Counted from the first letter of the stretch, positions 46,885 through 57,221 are shown. The stretch is 64,000 nucleotides of DNA from Spartobacteria bacterium LR76 (GCA_003054655.1 QAYZ01000010.1:1-64000), one strand, 5' to 3'. Notes: generated by a model from the sequence alone, not told the origin. A program made the numbers and translations.

Positions 46885-47035
46885 GCATCCGGGCCGTTCT
46901 CCAGCTCAGGGACCGCCTCATATTCGCGCGGAGAATGCGGAGAATTTCCTGCTCCGATCCCGGACACGTCACCATCATGGGGTCATTCCTGGAATTTTCC
47001 TGTCTCGGAAGTCCGATTTCGCGAGCCGCTTCTGT

Positions 47036-47146
47036 CTAGCGCAAGAACACGGGAGCGGATTCCGTGCGGAATCCCAGGCTTCCCCGGCAACTGGAAAGCC
47101 CGAGGCAGACGCCCACGCCGAGAAGAAGGCAAAGCAATGCACGCAT
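47036..47146 (-). CDS. possible small lipoprotein
   Basis: 36 residues: MRALLCLLLGVGVCLGLSSCRG with a lipobox-like LSSC at 17-20, then a short tail. A longer frame starts upstream but has no plausible start. It is short and lies alone, so it may be a chance frame. Confidence 0.35.
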   Translation of the reverse strand: MRALLCLLLGVGVCLGLSSCRGSLGFRTESAPVFLR

Positions 47147-47327
47147 GGCCGTCGATTTAGCATATCCCGGCATGGCGGCAAGCCTGGGAAAAGCACGGCG
47201 CGAGCCTCGTGCCTCGCCTCCCGGAGAGGCCTCTTCCGGACCTCCTGCAACTGGCGGATAGACGGGAACCATCCGCCGCAGGACTGCGCAGAGGAACAGT
47301 GAGCTCAGGGAGGAAAGAGCGCGGTTC

Positions 47328-47930
47328 CTAAAGAGCGGGCTTCCTAAGCCTGCGCAGGCCGGGGAGTAAAGCGGCGAGGCCGAGGGCGAGGAGCGCCCAT
47401 GTGGCGGGCTCGGGCACGACCTGATAGGTGCCGAGGACGGTGAGAGGACGCGAGTCGCCGGAGGCGTTGCCGGAGTTGCCGTCGGTGATCTGGCCGGTGG
47501 CTCCGGCGGTGGGGAGATAGGCGGCGTAGGCGGTGAAGTTCACCGTAGCCGTGCCGACGAAGGCGGGGTCGGAGGTGCTGAAGTGCTGGCTGGAGGGTTT
47601 CTGGCTGTAGAAATTCAGGTCCACATTGGTGCCGGAGTAGCTATCGGTATTCCAGTTCAGGTACGGGTAGCTGCTGTCGAGGTAGGTGGCAAAGGTGGAC
47701 GGCGTGACGTCGCCCAGGGCAAAGCCGCTGATGGGGGTGATGAAGAACTGGAGGAAGTCGATCCCATTGATGCCGGGGACATTCGGGCCGCTCGTCAAGG
47801 GTGCGGCGCTGGTGGCGGTGAAGACGACAGCGGCCGGGTTGGTGATGTCGATGGTGACGAGGATGTCGGCCCGGGCGGCAGGAATGCTCAGGAGCCCAAT
47901 CAGGCAGGCGATGAGAAGGATGCAGCGCAT
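47328..47930 (-). CDS. PEP-CTERM exported protein
   Basis: 200 residues from MRCILLIACLI (signal peptide ending ARA-DI). The middle is a beta-rich, low-cysteine secreted region. The tail is VVPEPATWALLALGLAALLPGLRRLRKPAL, the standard sorting signal. Function unknown. An upstream ATG adds a charged stretch and was rejected. Confidence 0.8.
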   Translation of the reverse strand: MRCILLIACLIGLLSIPAARADILVTIDITNPAAVVFTATSAAPLTSGPNVPGINGIDFLQFFITPISGFALGDVTPSTFATYLDSSYPYLNWNTDSYSGTNVDLNFYSQKPSSQHFSTSDPAFVGTATVNFTAYAAYLPTAGATGQITDGNSGNASGDSRPLTVLGTYQVVPEPATWALLALGLAALLPGLRRLRKPAL

Positions 47931-48112
47931 GAGTCGTGTTTCGTACACGTACGTAGCATGTTCCGCGCCGGAAATCACGCGGAATGAATGGCCCCGCGCC
48001 GGAGCTGCCGGGCGGAAGAAAAGCAGGCGCCGTTCAGCTCCGCCCCCCGGCTCCCTGCGGGCCGACATGGCGGAACTCACATCGCCCCCGTTTCTCCCAT
48101 CTTCCCAGCATT

Positions 48113-48418
48113 TTAACGATCTACTCTAAAAGAAAACTCTCCGCTTTTGCTGACATACAGGTCATAAACCCTCAGGCTGCCACCATCGCTGAACCGCACC
48201 GTGAGTTCGTACGCATCCACCGAAGACTGAACCTCGTCGACAAGCGAAAACACCTGGTCCTCGACAAGTTCCTCCAAGCGCTCCAGCAACTGCTGCAAAC
48301 CCAATGGAGCCGCGACGAATGCTATATCCCCCAAATATGCATTACAGACCTTATCAAAGGTCACGTGATGCAGAGTCGCCGCCACTTCACCGTCTTTGTT
48401 GAGTATCAGGTCAGGCAT
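48113..48418 (-). CDS. small protein of unknown function
   Basis: 101 residues, acidic and helical in the middle (GLQQLLERLEELVEDQVFSL), then a strand-rich end (YELTVRFSDGGSLRVYDLYVSKSGEFSF). No signal peptide. A+T-richer than neighbours. No family recognised. Confidence 0.5.
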   Translation of the reverse strand: MPDLILNKDGEVAATLHHVTFDKVCNAYLGDIAFVAAPLGLQQLLERLEELVEDQVFSLVDEVQSSVDAYELTVRFSDGGSLRVYDLYVSKSGEFSFRVDR

Positions 48419-48617
48419 ACCTCATGGGAGAACTAGAAGCGGAACACAGAACTCATTGCTTGGCGATGCTGAGAATGAGGCTCCTTCCACAGGAATCGCA
48501 ACATATTGAGGGGAGGACGGAGGCGTTCCAGCGACGAATTTGGCGAATCGGGAACTCGAGCCGGAAATGGAGAAGCAGATCACCCCCCGAAGGGACAACG
48601 ACTTATCGGCGCACTCA

Positions 48618-49325
48618 TTATTCAGGTTGGATCGTTGAGACAAAATCAAAGTTCACCCAAATCGGCTCTTCCCTCTGTCCGTCGCCGAGGTGGCGCACGC
48701 GAAACCACGGTCCGCGGCCATGCTCCAATACCTCGACCGCCGCGCCGCGGAATACGGCGTTGGAGCCGCTGGTATGAGTGGTCTCCAGCGTGATATAATA
48801 TTTCCGGCCTACCTCCACCGGCGCTAAACCGTCTTGATTTGTCAGGCCGGTCCGCTGCTGCGGATTTTTCTGTGGTGGGCGCTCCCCGGATTGCTGGAGA
48901 TCAGGTCGTTTCTCGAACTTTGGAGACACGACGGAACCATCCAGAAAAACCAGGAAGCTCACACTGCAACCCTTCGATGATCGAAGGGAGATGTTGTAAG
49001 CCGGAACATCAAAAGGCCCGCCAGCATTGACGCTTAGGGTCAAACTCTCGAAGGCGGGTTCGCCAAGATCCAACTGCTGGAATGCTGCGACCGCCTTCTT
49101 GTAGGCAGCCTCCGGTGCGAGGGGACACTCACCATCCCCGGGTTGCCACCTGGGAGCGGAATCCAATGTTTTCTGGGGAACTTCCCGCACCCATGACCAC
49201 GAACCATCACCAGCAGCCGCTCCGCGTCTCCAGTCGGGATTGTTCTCCGAGGTCTCCCCGGAAAATGCATTGGGGATAAGGAGCGAAACCGCCGCTGTGC
49301 CGATAAGAAGGATGCGCATACGCAA
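48618..49325 (-). CDS. exported protein of unknown function
   Basis: 235 residues with a signal peptide (MRMRILLIGTAAVSLLIPNAFS). The mature part holds one Cys in GECPLAPEAAYKKAV and another in SSKGCSVSF, about 60 residues apart, possibly a disulfide. Beta-rich centre. No family recognised. Confidence 0.6.
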   Translation of the reverse strand: MRMRILLIGTAAVSLLIPNAFSGETSENNPDWRRGAAAGDGSWSWVREVPQKTLDSAPRWQPGDGECPLAPEAAYKKAVAAFQQLDLGEPAFESLTLSVNAGGPFDVPAYNISLRSSKGCSVSFLVFLDGSVVSPKFEKRPDLQQSGERPPQKNPQQRTGLTNQDGLAPVEVGRKYYITLETTHTSGSNAVFRGAAVEVLEHGRGPWFRVRHLGDGQREEPIWVNFDFVSTIQPE

Positions 49326-49430
49326 AGCCAGACTTTCACCCGGAGACTAGAAAATCCAAGCCTGCCGCTCAATAACTTCCTTAGAGGTTCACGGGCGACC
49401 GTGGGCGGCGGAGGGTGCGATTCTCTGGTG

Positions 49431-50751
49431 ATGAAATCGCGACTGATCAGCATTTGGGATGCCATGCGGGCGAGCTACTGGTTCGTTCCCACCCTGATGA
49501 GCGTGGGCGCGGTCGCCCTGTCGATCGGCGCGCTCAAGGTGGATGCCCGGCTCGGGCTCACCGGAGCGCGGGAGATCGGGTGGCTCTGGGCGGGCGGCCC
49601 CGGACGGCGCCCGGAGCATCCTCTCCACCATCGCGAGCTCCATGATCACGGTGGCCGGAGTGGTCTTCTCGATCACGATCGTGGCGCTCACGCTGGCCTC
49701 GTCGCAATTCGGCCCGAGACTTTTGCGCAATTTTCTCCGCGACACCATCAACCAGGTGGTCATGGGCACCTTCGTCGCCACGTACCTGTATTGCCTGCTG
49801 GTCCTGCGCGAGGTGAAGAGCGTGGCCGAGCAGGCGCCCTTTGTCCCCTACCTCTCGGTCACCGTGGCGATCGCGCTCACGACGGCGAGCCTCGCGATGC
49901 TGATCCTGTACATCCACCACATCGCCCGGTCGATCGGGGCGGAGACGCTGGTGGCCAATGTCGCCGCCGAGCTCAAGGAATCGCTGCACTCGCTGTTTCC
50001 CGAGCAAATCGGCAAGTCGAAAAACGCCCCCGCCGCCAGGGAGGCGGAGGAGGCGGCACCGGAGGAAAGAAACCCCGTCCTCGCGCCCCGGGGCGGGTAC
50101 ATCCAGGCCATCGAGGGGGATACCCTGCTCGCCTTTGCCTCGGAAAAGGCGCTGGTCGTGCACCTGCTGCGGCGGCCGGGGGACTTCGTGCCCGAGGGCG
50201 CGCGGCTTGCGGAGGTCTGGCCGGCGCAGCGGGTGGATGACGATGTGCAGGCCCGGGTCGTCGACGCGCATCTCATCGCCTCATTCCGCACACCCCGCCA
50301 GGATGCCGAGTATTGCATCAACCAGCTCGTGGAGATCGCTCTGCGCGCCCTTTCCCCCGGCATCAACGACCCGTTCACCGCCATCTCCTGCGTCCACTGG
50401 CTCGGCGATGCGCTGGGCTTTGCCGCGCAGCTCGAAATGCCCTCGCCCCGCCGCGCCGATGAAAAGGGCGCCGTGCGCGTGATCGCCAAGGTTTCCACCT
50501 TCCAGGGCCTGGCCGATGCGGCGCTGAATGGCATCCGTCAATACGGAGCCGCCAACCCCGCCGTGGCCATCGCCATGCTCCAGGTGATCGGCGAGATCGC
50601 GCCGCGCGTGACGCGACCGAAGAACCGCCAGACGCTCCAGCGGCATGCCGAGGCGATCTTTGAGGACGCCATGGCCCGCTCGCCCAATGCCGGAGACGCC
50701 GCCGACATGCAGACCCATCGCGACCGCGTCTGCCGCCTCTACGCCGCCTAG
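49431..50751 (+). pseudogene. DUF2254 membrane protein with frameshift
   Basis: The gene begins at MKSRLISIWDAMRASYWFVPTLM in one frame and continues in another frame from about 49605 with GARSILSTIASSMITVAGVVFSITIVALTLASSQFGPRLLRNF, the family hallmark. One extra G near 49601 (CCCGGACGG for CCCGACGG) explains the change. The rest, with membrane helices then a long soluble domain, is full length to residue 402 of the second frame. It may be a real mutation, programmed shift or sequencing error; the rest of the gene is clean, which suggests the last or a recent event. Confidence 0.75.
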
Positions 50752-51003
50752 CCACAGGTCTCCGCCGGAAAGCGACGGTCCGGCAAAAACCACCCCGAAA
50801 GCTCAGGAGCTTTTTGATTTATGACGCCCGACCGCCATCACGCTGCATCGACGGGAAGGCGCCTCTCCCTGCCCGGCGAATATCCGTGGATTCAACAGTC
50901 CGCGCAGGCTCCCGGGGAATTCTCTCAAATTGTGATCCCGGGCTTTGAAAAGCGGCTTGGGCCGGGTACTCTATGCGTGGCGGGAAAAACCTGCCTTTCG
51001 AGA

Positions 51004-51960
51004 ATGAAAAGAGGCATGTCCTGGATGGCCCTTATGGCTGTGATCGCGACCACTTCGCTGATGGGGCGTCCCTTTCGAACTCCACAACCCGAGGAGCTGT
51101 TTGCGATAGCCGACGTGGTCGTGAATGGCCGGGTCACTGATATTACAGTCACCGAGAAGAGATCGGAGATCACCCTGGGGTCCAACCAGCCCGTCAAGGT
51201 GAAGCTGGCCGAGGCGCGGATCGAACCCCTCAAGGTCGGCAAGGGAGATCTCGCCGGGACGCTGCTCGTGGAATTCCCCGTCCTCGATCCCGACGGCGGA
51301 GGGATCATCAATGGCCCCATGCTGCCGCAGTTGATGCAGGGAGAGAGATTCCGGCTCTATCTGAAACGCGAAGGGGATCGCTTTGTCACCGCGCTGCATG
51401 ATGACTTCGACAGCGGCTTCGCCGTGCAGCATCTCGCCGCCGACGAGTCCGATGACAGCCCGCCGCTTTTCAAGGAAGAGGCTGAGAAAATCGCCCTGCA
51501 GGAGTTTCGCCGCTTCCGGCCGGGGCCGGACATCCGGGAGATTACGGGGAGTTTCGACGGGAGCGGCTGGAAGTTCGCCTTCTTCACCTCCAATCCGCTG
51601 ACCAACCCTGCGTTCACCTCCGATGCCGAGATCGTGGTCGACGGCTCCCGCCTGATCGACTCGTGGAGCTTCATCGGCTCGCAGGCTCCGCGCGCAGGCT
51701 CCTCCCTCTCGGAGAGCGACCTGGGGCAGCCTGTGAGAATCACCGTCGAGGGACATTTCCAAAACGACGGTTCGTTTGCGTCCAACCCGGGCGAAATAAC
51801 CATATTGTATGGCCGGATCGAGCGAATCCAGAACCGCTCGGTCTTCGGGGCGTTCCTCAGCCCCGCCTTCAGGAACGCGGAAACCAGGAAGCTGTCCTTT
51901 CCGCAGGGCAAACTGGCATCCATCCAGTCGCTCGCAGTTTCCCCCGCCCCTGCGAAGTAA
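51004..51960 (+). CDS. exported protein of unknown function
   Basis: 318 residues from MKRGMSWMALM, with a signal peptide of moderate strength. The N-terminal half is beta-rich (ADVVVNGRVTDITVTEKRSEITLGSNQPVKVKLAEARIEPLK), resembling periplasmic proteins that carry a repeated strand pattern. No cysteine. A C-terminal part ends in SFPQGKLASIQSL. Function unknown. Confidence 0.6.
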   Translation: MKRGMSWMALMAVIATTSLMGRPFRTPQPEELFAIADVVVNGRVTDITVTEKRSEITLGSNQPVKVKLAEARIEPLKVGKGDLAGTLLVEFPVLDPDGGGIINGPMLPQLMQGERFRLYLKREGDRFVTALHDDFDSGFAVQHLAADESDDSPPLFKEEAEKIALQEFRRFRPGPDIREITGSFDGSGWKFAFFTSNPLTNPAFTSDAEIVVDGSRLIDSWSFIGSQAPRAGSSLSESDLGQPVRITVEGHFQNDGSFASNPGEITILYGRIERIQNRSVFGAFLSPAFRNAETRKLSFPQGKLASIQSLAVSPAPAK

Positions 51961-52118
51961 GCCCCCGTGTCGGGCGGGCCTATCGCCCGCCCCCAGCGGG
52001 GAACGAGCTTCGAGCCCACAGGCGTGACACGGAAGGGAAAGCGTGGGACAGGAAGCTGCTTTTTCCGAGAGCTGCGAGGCTCAGCCAATACATGGTAGCC
52101 TCATCGTGAAAACGCAAA

Positions 52119-52156
52119 AAAGACACCGGCGACGCGGGGAGCGTGCAGGTGTCTTT
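52119..52156. terminator. convergent hairpin
   Basis: AAAGACACC and GGTGTCTTT form a 9-bp stem with a 20-base loop, followed by a second GTGGGGGAG / CCCCC hairpin. It lies between convergent genes 51960(+) and 52251(-) and may terminate both. Confidence 0.55.
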
Positions 52157-52250
52157 GCGGTGGGGGAGATTGTCCCCCGCCCCGGGCGCGGCTTTGCGGG
52201 ATTTGCCACCCCGGGGTGCGGGGGAGAGAGTCGTTCGCCCGAGGGGTGCC

Positions 52251-53183
52251 TCAGGCTGCGACGCCTGCACGGCGGCGGAAGACCACCGGCGCCAGAGCGC
52301 CGAGGGCGATCAGTCCATACGTCGATGGCTCGGGCACGGTCGAGGTGCTGGTGAAGTTATCCGCCGTGCTGAAGCGTGTGTAGGCGGAGGAGAAATACGC
52401 GTGCACGGCCGAGGCCCCGCCCAGCGCCGTGTTTTGATACCCGGTGAAGCTCTGGGTATCGAGGGTCGAGATGATCGCTCCCTTCGAGTCCGCCGTCTGG
52501 ATCAGGATGCTGCCGTCGAAGATATTGGCTCCGGTCTCCGTGAGCGTGAAGGTGATTTTCACCCACGTATTGAGCGGCATGTCGCCCGTCGCCCACGTCA
52601 GGTTCGCCCCCGTGCCTGTGGTCGCGGAGTTGTTGGTGAACGATCCGCCGCCGTGAACGACCGTGCCGATCGAGTTGGCCGCCGAGTATTCATTCAGGTA
52701 GCTCCCGTTCGCGGTGCTCGGATTGTTCGTCGCCCCCACGGCAAAGCCGAGGCCGCCGAAGCCGCTGTTGGTGGCATTGTAAAAGTACAGGCTCACCGAG
52801 AGTGTCGTGCCGAGCGAAAGGCTCAGGCTCTCCTTGCTCGTCCAGATCTGGCTCACGCCGCTGCTATTGACCGTCACGGAGCCCGAGTTGTTCAGGCCGC
52901 CGGAGGATGCGTTGGTGGCCGGAGCCGAGGTCGAGCCGTTGAAGTCGGCCGTCAGATCCGACGTGTTGTTAAAGTCCACAGTGTTCGCCTGGAGTGCGGC
53001 CATGGGCGTGAAAAGGATCACCCAGGCAGCCCCCAACAGTGATGATTTCGATAGCGTCGTTTTCCTCTCTCCGCCATCCCGTAGGACATTCCGTGCAAAG
53101 ATCAATCCCCCTCCATGAATCCGGCGGGAAACTCCATGAGTCCGGCCACACGCGGCGGGCTGCGGGGCTGTATTTTTCCTCAT
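52251..53183 (-). CDS. PEP-CTERM exported protein
   Basis: 310 residues in the open frame; the true start may be the TTG at 53105, which has a strong GGAGGGGG site just upstream and gives a better-looking signal peptide (LLGAAWVILFTPMAALQA). The mature part is Asn/Ser/Thr/Gly-rich with a beta-sandwich pattern. The sorting tail is VPEPSTYGLIALGALAPVVFRRR. Envelope-bound or secreted; function unknown. Confidence 0.75.
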   Translation of the reverse strand: MRKNTAPQPAACGRTHGVSRRIHGGGLIFARNVLRDGGERKTTLSKSSLLGAAWVILFTPMAALQANTVDFNNTSDLTADFNGSTSAPATNASSGGLNNSGSVTVNSSGVSQIWTSKESLSLSLGTTLSVSLYFYNATNSGFGGLGFAVGATNNPSTANGSYLNEYSAANSIGTVVHGGGSFTNNSATTGTGANLTWATGDMPLNTWVKITFTLTETGANIFDGSILIQTADSKGAIISTLDTQSFTGYQNTALGGASAVHAYFSSAYTRFSTADNFTSTSTVPEPSTYGLIALGALAPVVFRRRAGVAA

Positions 53184-53307
53184 GTTTCCTCCATCGCCAT
53201 CCGCCTCGCGCGAGCTTGCAACATTGCATTAACATTAGTCCCCCCATTTTGCTTGCCCCTTAGTATTCCGCCCTGATAGCCCCCGAGGGAAGAATGGGTA
53301 ACAGCGG

Positions 53308-55131
53308 ATGATTCCGAGGCGCATGCGAGCGGCTGTATTGACGATCCTGGCTGCGATGGCAGCCAGCGCGCCCGTCCTTGCCCTCGACAAGGTGGCGCTG
53401 CAGTTGAAGTGGCGGCATCAGTTTCAGTTCGCCGGGTACTACGCAGCGGTGAAGCAGGGGTACTACCGCGATGCGGGTTTCGACGTCGAACTGCGCGAGG
53501 CGGGGCCGGAGACCGACACGGTCGACGAGGTCCTCTCGGGCCGGGCGCAGTACGGCGTGGGCACCTCCGATCTCGTACTCGCGCGCTCGCAGGGCAAGCC
53601 CGTCGTCGTCCTCGCCGTCATCTACCAGCATTCGCCCTTTGTCCTGCTCACTCCGGCCAGCTCGGGCATCCAGGACGTGCAGTCGCTGGCGGACAAGCCC
53701 ATCATGATGGAAAAGGGCTCCGCCGAGCTGCTCGCCTTTTTCCGCAACGAGGGCGTCGATCCCGCGCGGCTGACGATCCTGCCCCACACCTTTGACGAGC
53801 ACGATCTGCTCAACGGCCACGCCGCCGCCATGTCAGCCTACTCGACCGACGAACCCTACAAGCTCAAGGCCGAGGGCGTGCCGTACCTCACCTTCAGCCC
53901 GCGCACGGCGGGTATTGACTTTTACGGCGACAATCTCTTCACCTCCGAGACCGAGCTGCGCGAGCATCCCGAGCGGGTGCGCGCCTTTCTCGATGCCTCC
54001 GTGCGCGGGTGGGTCTATGCCATGCAGCATCCCGAGGAGATCGTGAGCTACATCCTCGCCACCTACCCGCGGGGCAAGAGCCGCGACCATCTGCTCTTTG
54101 AGGCCGCCGAGACGGAGAAGCTCATCCACCCCGAGCTCATCGAGATCGGCTATGTGAACCCCGGCCGCTGGCAGGCCATCGCCGAAACCTACGCCGACCT
54201 CGGCATGATGCCCCACCACCAGCGGCTCGACGGCTTTGTCTACGAGCGCGACCCGCGCATCGACTGGCGGCGCTACGCCTGGCCCGTCGGCATCGTCGGC
54301 GCGCTCGCCCTCGTCGGCGGCGGCTGGGCGCTCGTCGCCACGCGCATGAACCGCCGCCTGCACCGCGAGGTCGGCACTCGCCGGGAGGCCGAGGTCGCCG
54401 CCACCCGCGCCAGCGAGGCCAAGACGCGCTTCCTCGCCGTCCTCGCCCACGAGGTTCGCTCACCACTCTCCGGCATCATCAGCTCGCTCCACCTCTGGCG
54501 GCAGGAGAAAGACCCCGCCACGCGCGAGGAGGTGGCAGCCATCGCCCAGACCTCCGCACACACGCTCCTGCAGACCGTCGACGAGATCCTGCACCACTCC
54601 GAGATCGAGTCGGGCAGCACCATCGCCATCCAGCTCTGCCCCGTCCAGGTGCGCGATTTTCTCGGCGAGATCATCGCCCACTTCCGCGCCTCCGCCACGC
54701 TGAAGTCCCTCGACCTCGGCCTCGAGGTCGACGCCGCCGTGCCCGACACCCTCGCGCTCGATCCTCTCCGCCTGCGCCAGATCCTCTCCAACCTCATCAC
54801 CAACGCGCTGAAATTCACCGACGAGGGCTTTGTCCGCCTCCACGCCTCCATCGAGACCGCCGCCAGCGGCGATCGCCAGCTCATCCTCGAGGTCGTCGAT
54901 TCCGGCCCCGGCCTCACCCCCGAGCAGATCGCCCGCATCTTCACCCCCTACGCCCAGGCGGATCAAACCATCGCCCACCGCTACGGCGGCACCGGCCTCG
55001 GGCTCTCCATCTCCGCCGACCTCGCCCGCCTCCTCGGCGGCGACATCTCCGTCGAGAGCGACGGGCGCACAGGCGCCACCTTCACCGTGCGCCTCCCCGT
55101 CTCCCAGGGCAACACCGTCGCCGCAGGCTGA
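53308..55131 (+). CDS. sensor histidine kinase with THI5/NMT1-type periplasmic domain
   Basis: 607 residues. Signal peptide to about residue 25. Residues 28-300 resemble the THI5/NMT1 solute-binding family (LKWRHQFQFAGYYAAVKQGYYRDAGFDV, SGRAQYGVGTSDLVLAR). A membrane helix follows at about 325-345, then HisKA with H381 in AVLAHEVRSPLSG and an HATPase with NLITNALKF, VDSGPGLT and GGTGLGLSI. It probably senses a pyrimidine-, thiamine- or similar small-molecule ligand and passes phosphate to the LytTR regulator encoded convergently. No PAS, HAMP or receiver domain is visible. Confidence 0.85.
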   Translation: MIPRRMRAAVLTILAAMAASAPVLALDKVALQLKWRHQFQFAGYYAAVKQGYYRDAGFDVELREAGPETDTVDEVLSGRAQYGVGTSDLVLARSQGKPVVVLAVIYQHSPFVLLTPASSGIQDVQSLADKPIMMEKGSAELLAFFRNEGVDPARLTILPHTFDEHDLLNGHAAAMSAYSTDEPYKLKAEGVPYLTFSPRTAGIDFYGDNLFTSETELREHPERVRAFLDASVRGWVYAMQHPEEIVSYILATYPRGKSRDHLLFEAAETEKLIHPELIEIGYVNPGRWQAIAETYADLGMMPHHQRLDGFVYERDPRIDWRRYAWPVGIVGALALVGGGWALVATRMNRRLHREVGTRREAEVAATRASEAKTRFLAVLAHEVRSPLSGIISSLHLWRQEKDPATREEVAAIAQTSAHTLLQTVDEILHHSEIESGSTIAIQLCPVQVRDFLGEIIAHFRASATLKSLDLGLEVDAAVPDTLALDPLRLRQILSNLITNALKFTDEGFVRLHASIETAASGDRQLILEVVDSGPGLTPEQIARIFTPYAQADQTIAHRYGGTGLGLSISADLARLLGGDISVESDGRTGATFTVRLPVSQGNTVAAG

Positions 55132-55594
55132 CGAAGTCGGAAGTGGGAGCGCGGAAGTCGGAAGTTTTCTTTGGGCCGCGCCTTGGTGTGTGGAGGGGAG
55201 TTTTCAGACTGTGCGGGAAGGGGGGGGCGGCGTAGCTTCGCAGGCGCGGCCTTGGCGAAGGCGGAGGCGGGATGTTTCTTCAGGGTGCAGTCAGGACATC
55301 ACTAACACATCAGGTCAGGTTCAGAACATCGGTAACACCTGATAGCATAGAGGTTACCCATTGGGGCGGGATGACCCTTGGGCGGAACAACCCGCGTTCC
55401 GGAAACTCATGGCCTCACAACCGACCCTAAGCACAGACTTTCAGACACATCCGAGCAACCTTGCCGATCTGGCACCGTTACCCCACCCCTACCCCCCGGC
55501 AGCCAGACCCCCGAAATGGCGAAAAGTCTCCTCACCCCCATCGGCAAACCCGACGCGGTACTTCCCACTTCCGCGATCCCACTTCCGACTTCGC
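55132..55594. repeat. inverted repeat pair between convergent genes
   Basis: The right end of the kinase gene is followed by GAAGTCGGAAGTGGGAGCGC; bases near 55559-55594 are its complement with three differences over 34 bases. Between them are ACATCACTAACACATCAGG and ACATCGGTAACACCT, a short IS-end-like pair. It may be transposon debris that also terminates transcription. Confidence 0.6.
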
Positions 55595-55601
55595 CGCCCC
55601 G

Positions 55602-56321
55602 TCAAGGCATCACGCTGCGCAGGCGTTCGATCGCGGTGCGCCCGATCTCGAGCGGCTGACGCAAGCCCCGCATCCACAGCCGGGCGTCATTGCGTCCCTG
55701 CCGCTCGAGGCGGTCGATGCACGGCAGGTTCACGATGAGCGAGCGGTCGAGCCGCACAAAAGGCGGCTTCGGCAGCGTCTCCTCAAAGCTCCCCAGCCTC
55801 CGGCACACCAGCACCTCGGGCGTTCCCGCCAGCAGTGCCCGCGTGAAATCCCCGTCCGCCACCAAAGCGCGTATCATCGCCATCGGCACCACCTGCGACG
55901 ACGTCGTCGAGGCCAGGCAGACCTGGTCGCCCACGCCCAGCGGCACCGCCGCGCCGCCCTCCCCATCCTGCATCCGCACCAGCCTCTGCACGGTCGCGGC
56001 GAAGCGCGCTGGCGTCACCGGCTTCAACAGATAATCCACCGCCTCCACCGCAAACGCATCGAGCGCGTAATGCGGCCACGCGCTCACAAAGACCACCCAC
56101 GGCCTCCAGTTCAACCCGCGCAACAGCCGGAAGCCGTCCGACTCGCCGATCTGCACATCCAGGAAGACCGCATCCGGCTTCAGCCGCGGGATCGCCTCCA
56201 GCGCATCCTCCACCGTCGCAGCCTCGCCGATCAGTTCCAGATCCCGGTGCACGCCGATGCAGCCGCGCAGCAACCGCCGCTCGACCTCCACGTCATCGAC
56301 CACCATCACCCGGATGCTCAT
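55602..56321 (-). CDS. LytTR response regulator
   Basis: 239 residues. Receiver domain: acidic D9-D10, phospho-acceptor D55 in AVFLDVQ, K100 in VDYLLKP. The C-terminal LytTR DNA-binding domain has FVRLDRSLIVNLPCIDRLERQGR. It is convergent with the THI5-type kinase gene, so the pair is likely a two-component system even though they are not co-transcribed. Intact. Confidence 0.85.
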   Translation of the reverse strand: MSIRVMVVDDVEVERRLLRGCIGVHRDLELIGEAATVEDALEAIPRLKPDAVFLDVQIGESDGFRLLRGLNWRPWVVFVSAWPHYALDAFAVEAVDYLLKPVTPARFAATVQRLVRMQDGEGGAAVPLGVGDQVCLASTTSSQVVPMAMIRALVADGDFTRALLAGTPEVLVCRRLGSFEETLPKPPFVRLDRSLIVNLPCIDRLERQGRNDARLWMRGLRQPLEIGRTAIERLRSVMP

Positions 56322-56649
56322 TGTGCGCGCTCGCGTTATTTATTACGAAATTTCCCGAAACGACTAGCCACCCTCCGCTCCCGGTAGCAAGGCAATATTC
56401 CATCCCGTCGCAACCGACCGCAAAAAAGCGCCCCCTCGCCGCCGCCCGCTCCGATTGAAAAATGGAGGGCAGTGTGCAAGTCCTTTCATCTTGATGCGCT
56501 CCTGAGGAGGTGAGGCACTTTTTGGTGCGTTTTGGCAGGATGTCGGAAAGCTTCTCTTCCAATCAGCGCATCTTCTTTTGTATTGCCAAATCTCGCGGTC
56601 AACCGCCTTCCGGCAAGATCTCGCTCCCTAACCCGTTTTCGCGTTGGGC
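56322..56649. other. intergenic, no gene seen
   Basis: 328 bp between minus-strand genes. It has a short A+T-rich stretch (56329-56347) that could be part of a promoter for the LytTR gene. No repeat or RNA structure was recognised. Confidence 0.4.
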
Positions 56650-57126
56650 TTATTTGTTTTTGATCGATTTGAGAACGGCATTGATCGTCTTTGTGTCGCC
56701 GGTCATCTGAAACATATATGCCTCTCCAGTCGATGAGCGAAGCACCGTCATCACGCTGTCAAAGGGTCGGCGTTCATCTCGAACGATTCGCGTCTTGAAT
56801 GTCACGTAGGGAATACCTGCATCGGTCTTTCCCTCAGAAACATCGGAAACCGATACCCAGTCTTTGCCTTGCGCCCATTGCCCGGGAACCTGCCCGAGGG
56901 GGAGGTCGGGCTTCACGTTTGGCCAGCGATACATGCTGAGTTGAAATGAAGCGGCGCTGTATCTAGGGAGAATGGAATCAGGAATATTGCCGGTCTGCGA
57001 CGATCGAGCCTGCTCTTTTGCAGTGCCGGGCAATGAAACGAGGAAAGCATCTGCAACAGCGACATCCTTGCCAAAGGCTGCCTGGAGCAGACACAGAGAA
57101 GCGACGAGAAGGACAAGAGGTTTCAT
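56650..57126 (-). CDS. small exported protein of unknown function
   Basis: 158 residues from MKPLVLLVASLCLLQAAFG. The mature sequence has alternating beta strands (ASFQLSMYRWPNVKPDLPLG, VTFKTRIVRDERRPFDSVMTVL) and resembles the periplasmic proteins predicted to be beta-barrels of the SnoaL or bactofilin-like size, without a match. No cysteine after the signal. Confidence 0.55.
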   Translation of the reverse strand: MKPLVLLVASLCLLQAAFGKDVAVADAFLVSLPGTAKEQARSSQTGNIPDSILPRYSAASFQLSMYRWPNVKPDLPLGQVPGQWAQGKDWVSVSDVSEGKTDAGIPYVTFKTRIVRDERRPFDSVMTVLRSSTGEAYMFQMTGDTKTINAVLKSIKNK

Positions 57127-57221
57127 TGAATGAAGGGCGAGGTCTGAACAAAGGCGTTTTGCCGCCCAACGCAAACTAGGCCGGATTTCGGGCCATTGCC
57201 ATCAAAGACCATCAAGGCCCG

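Noticed and set aside
48422-48649. 75-residue minus-strand frame
   Set aside because: Composition and lack of a ribosome site argue against a gene, and the upstream end overlaps another gene.
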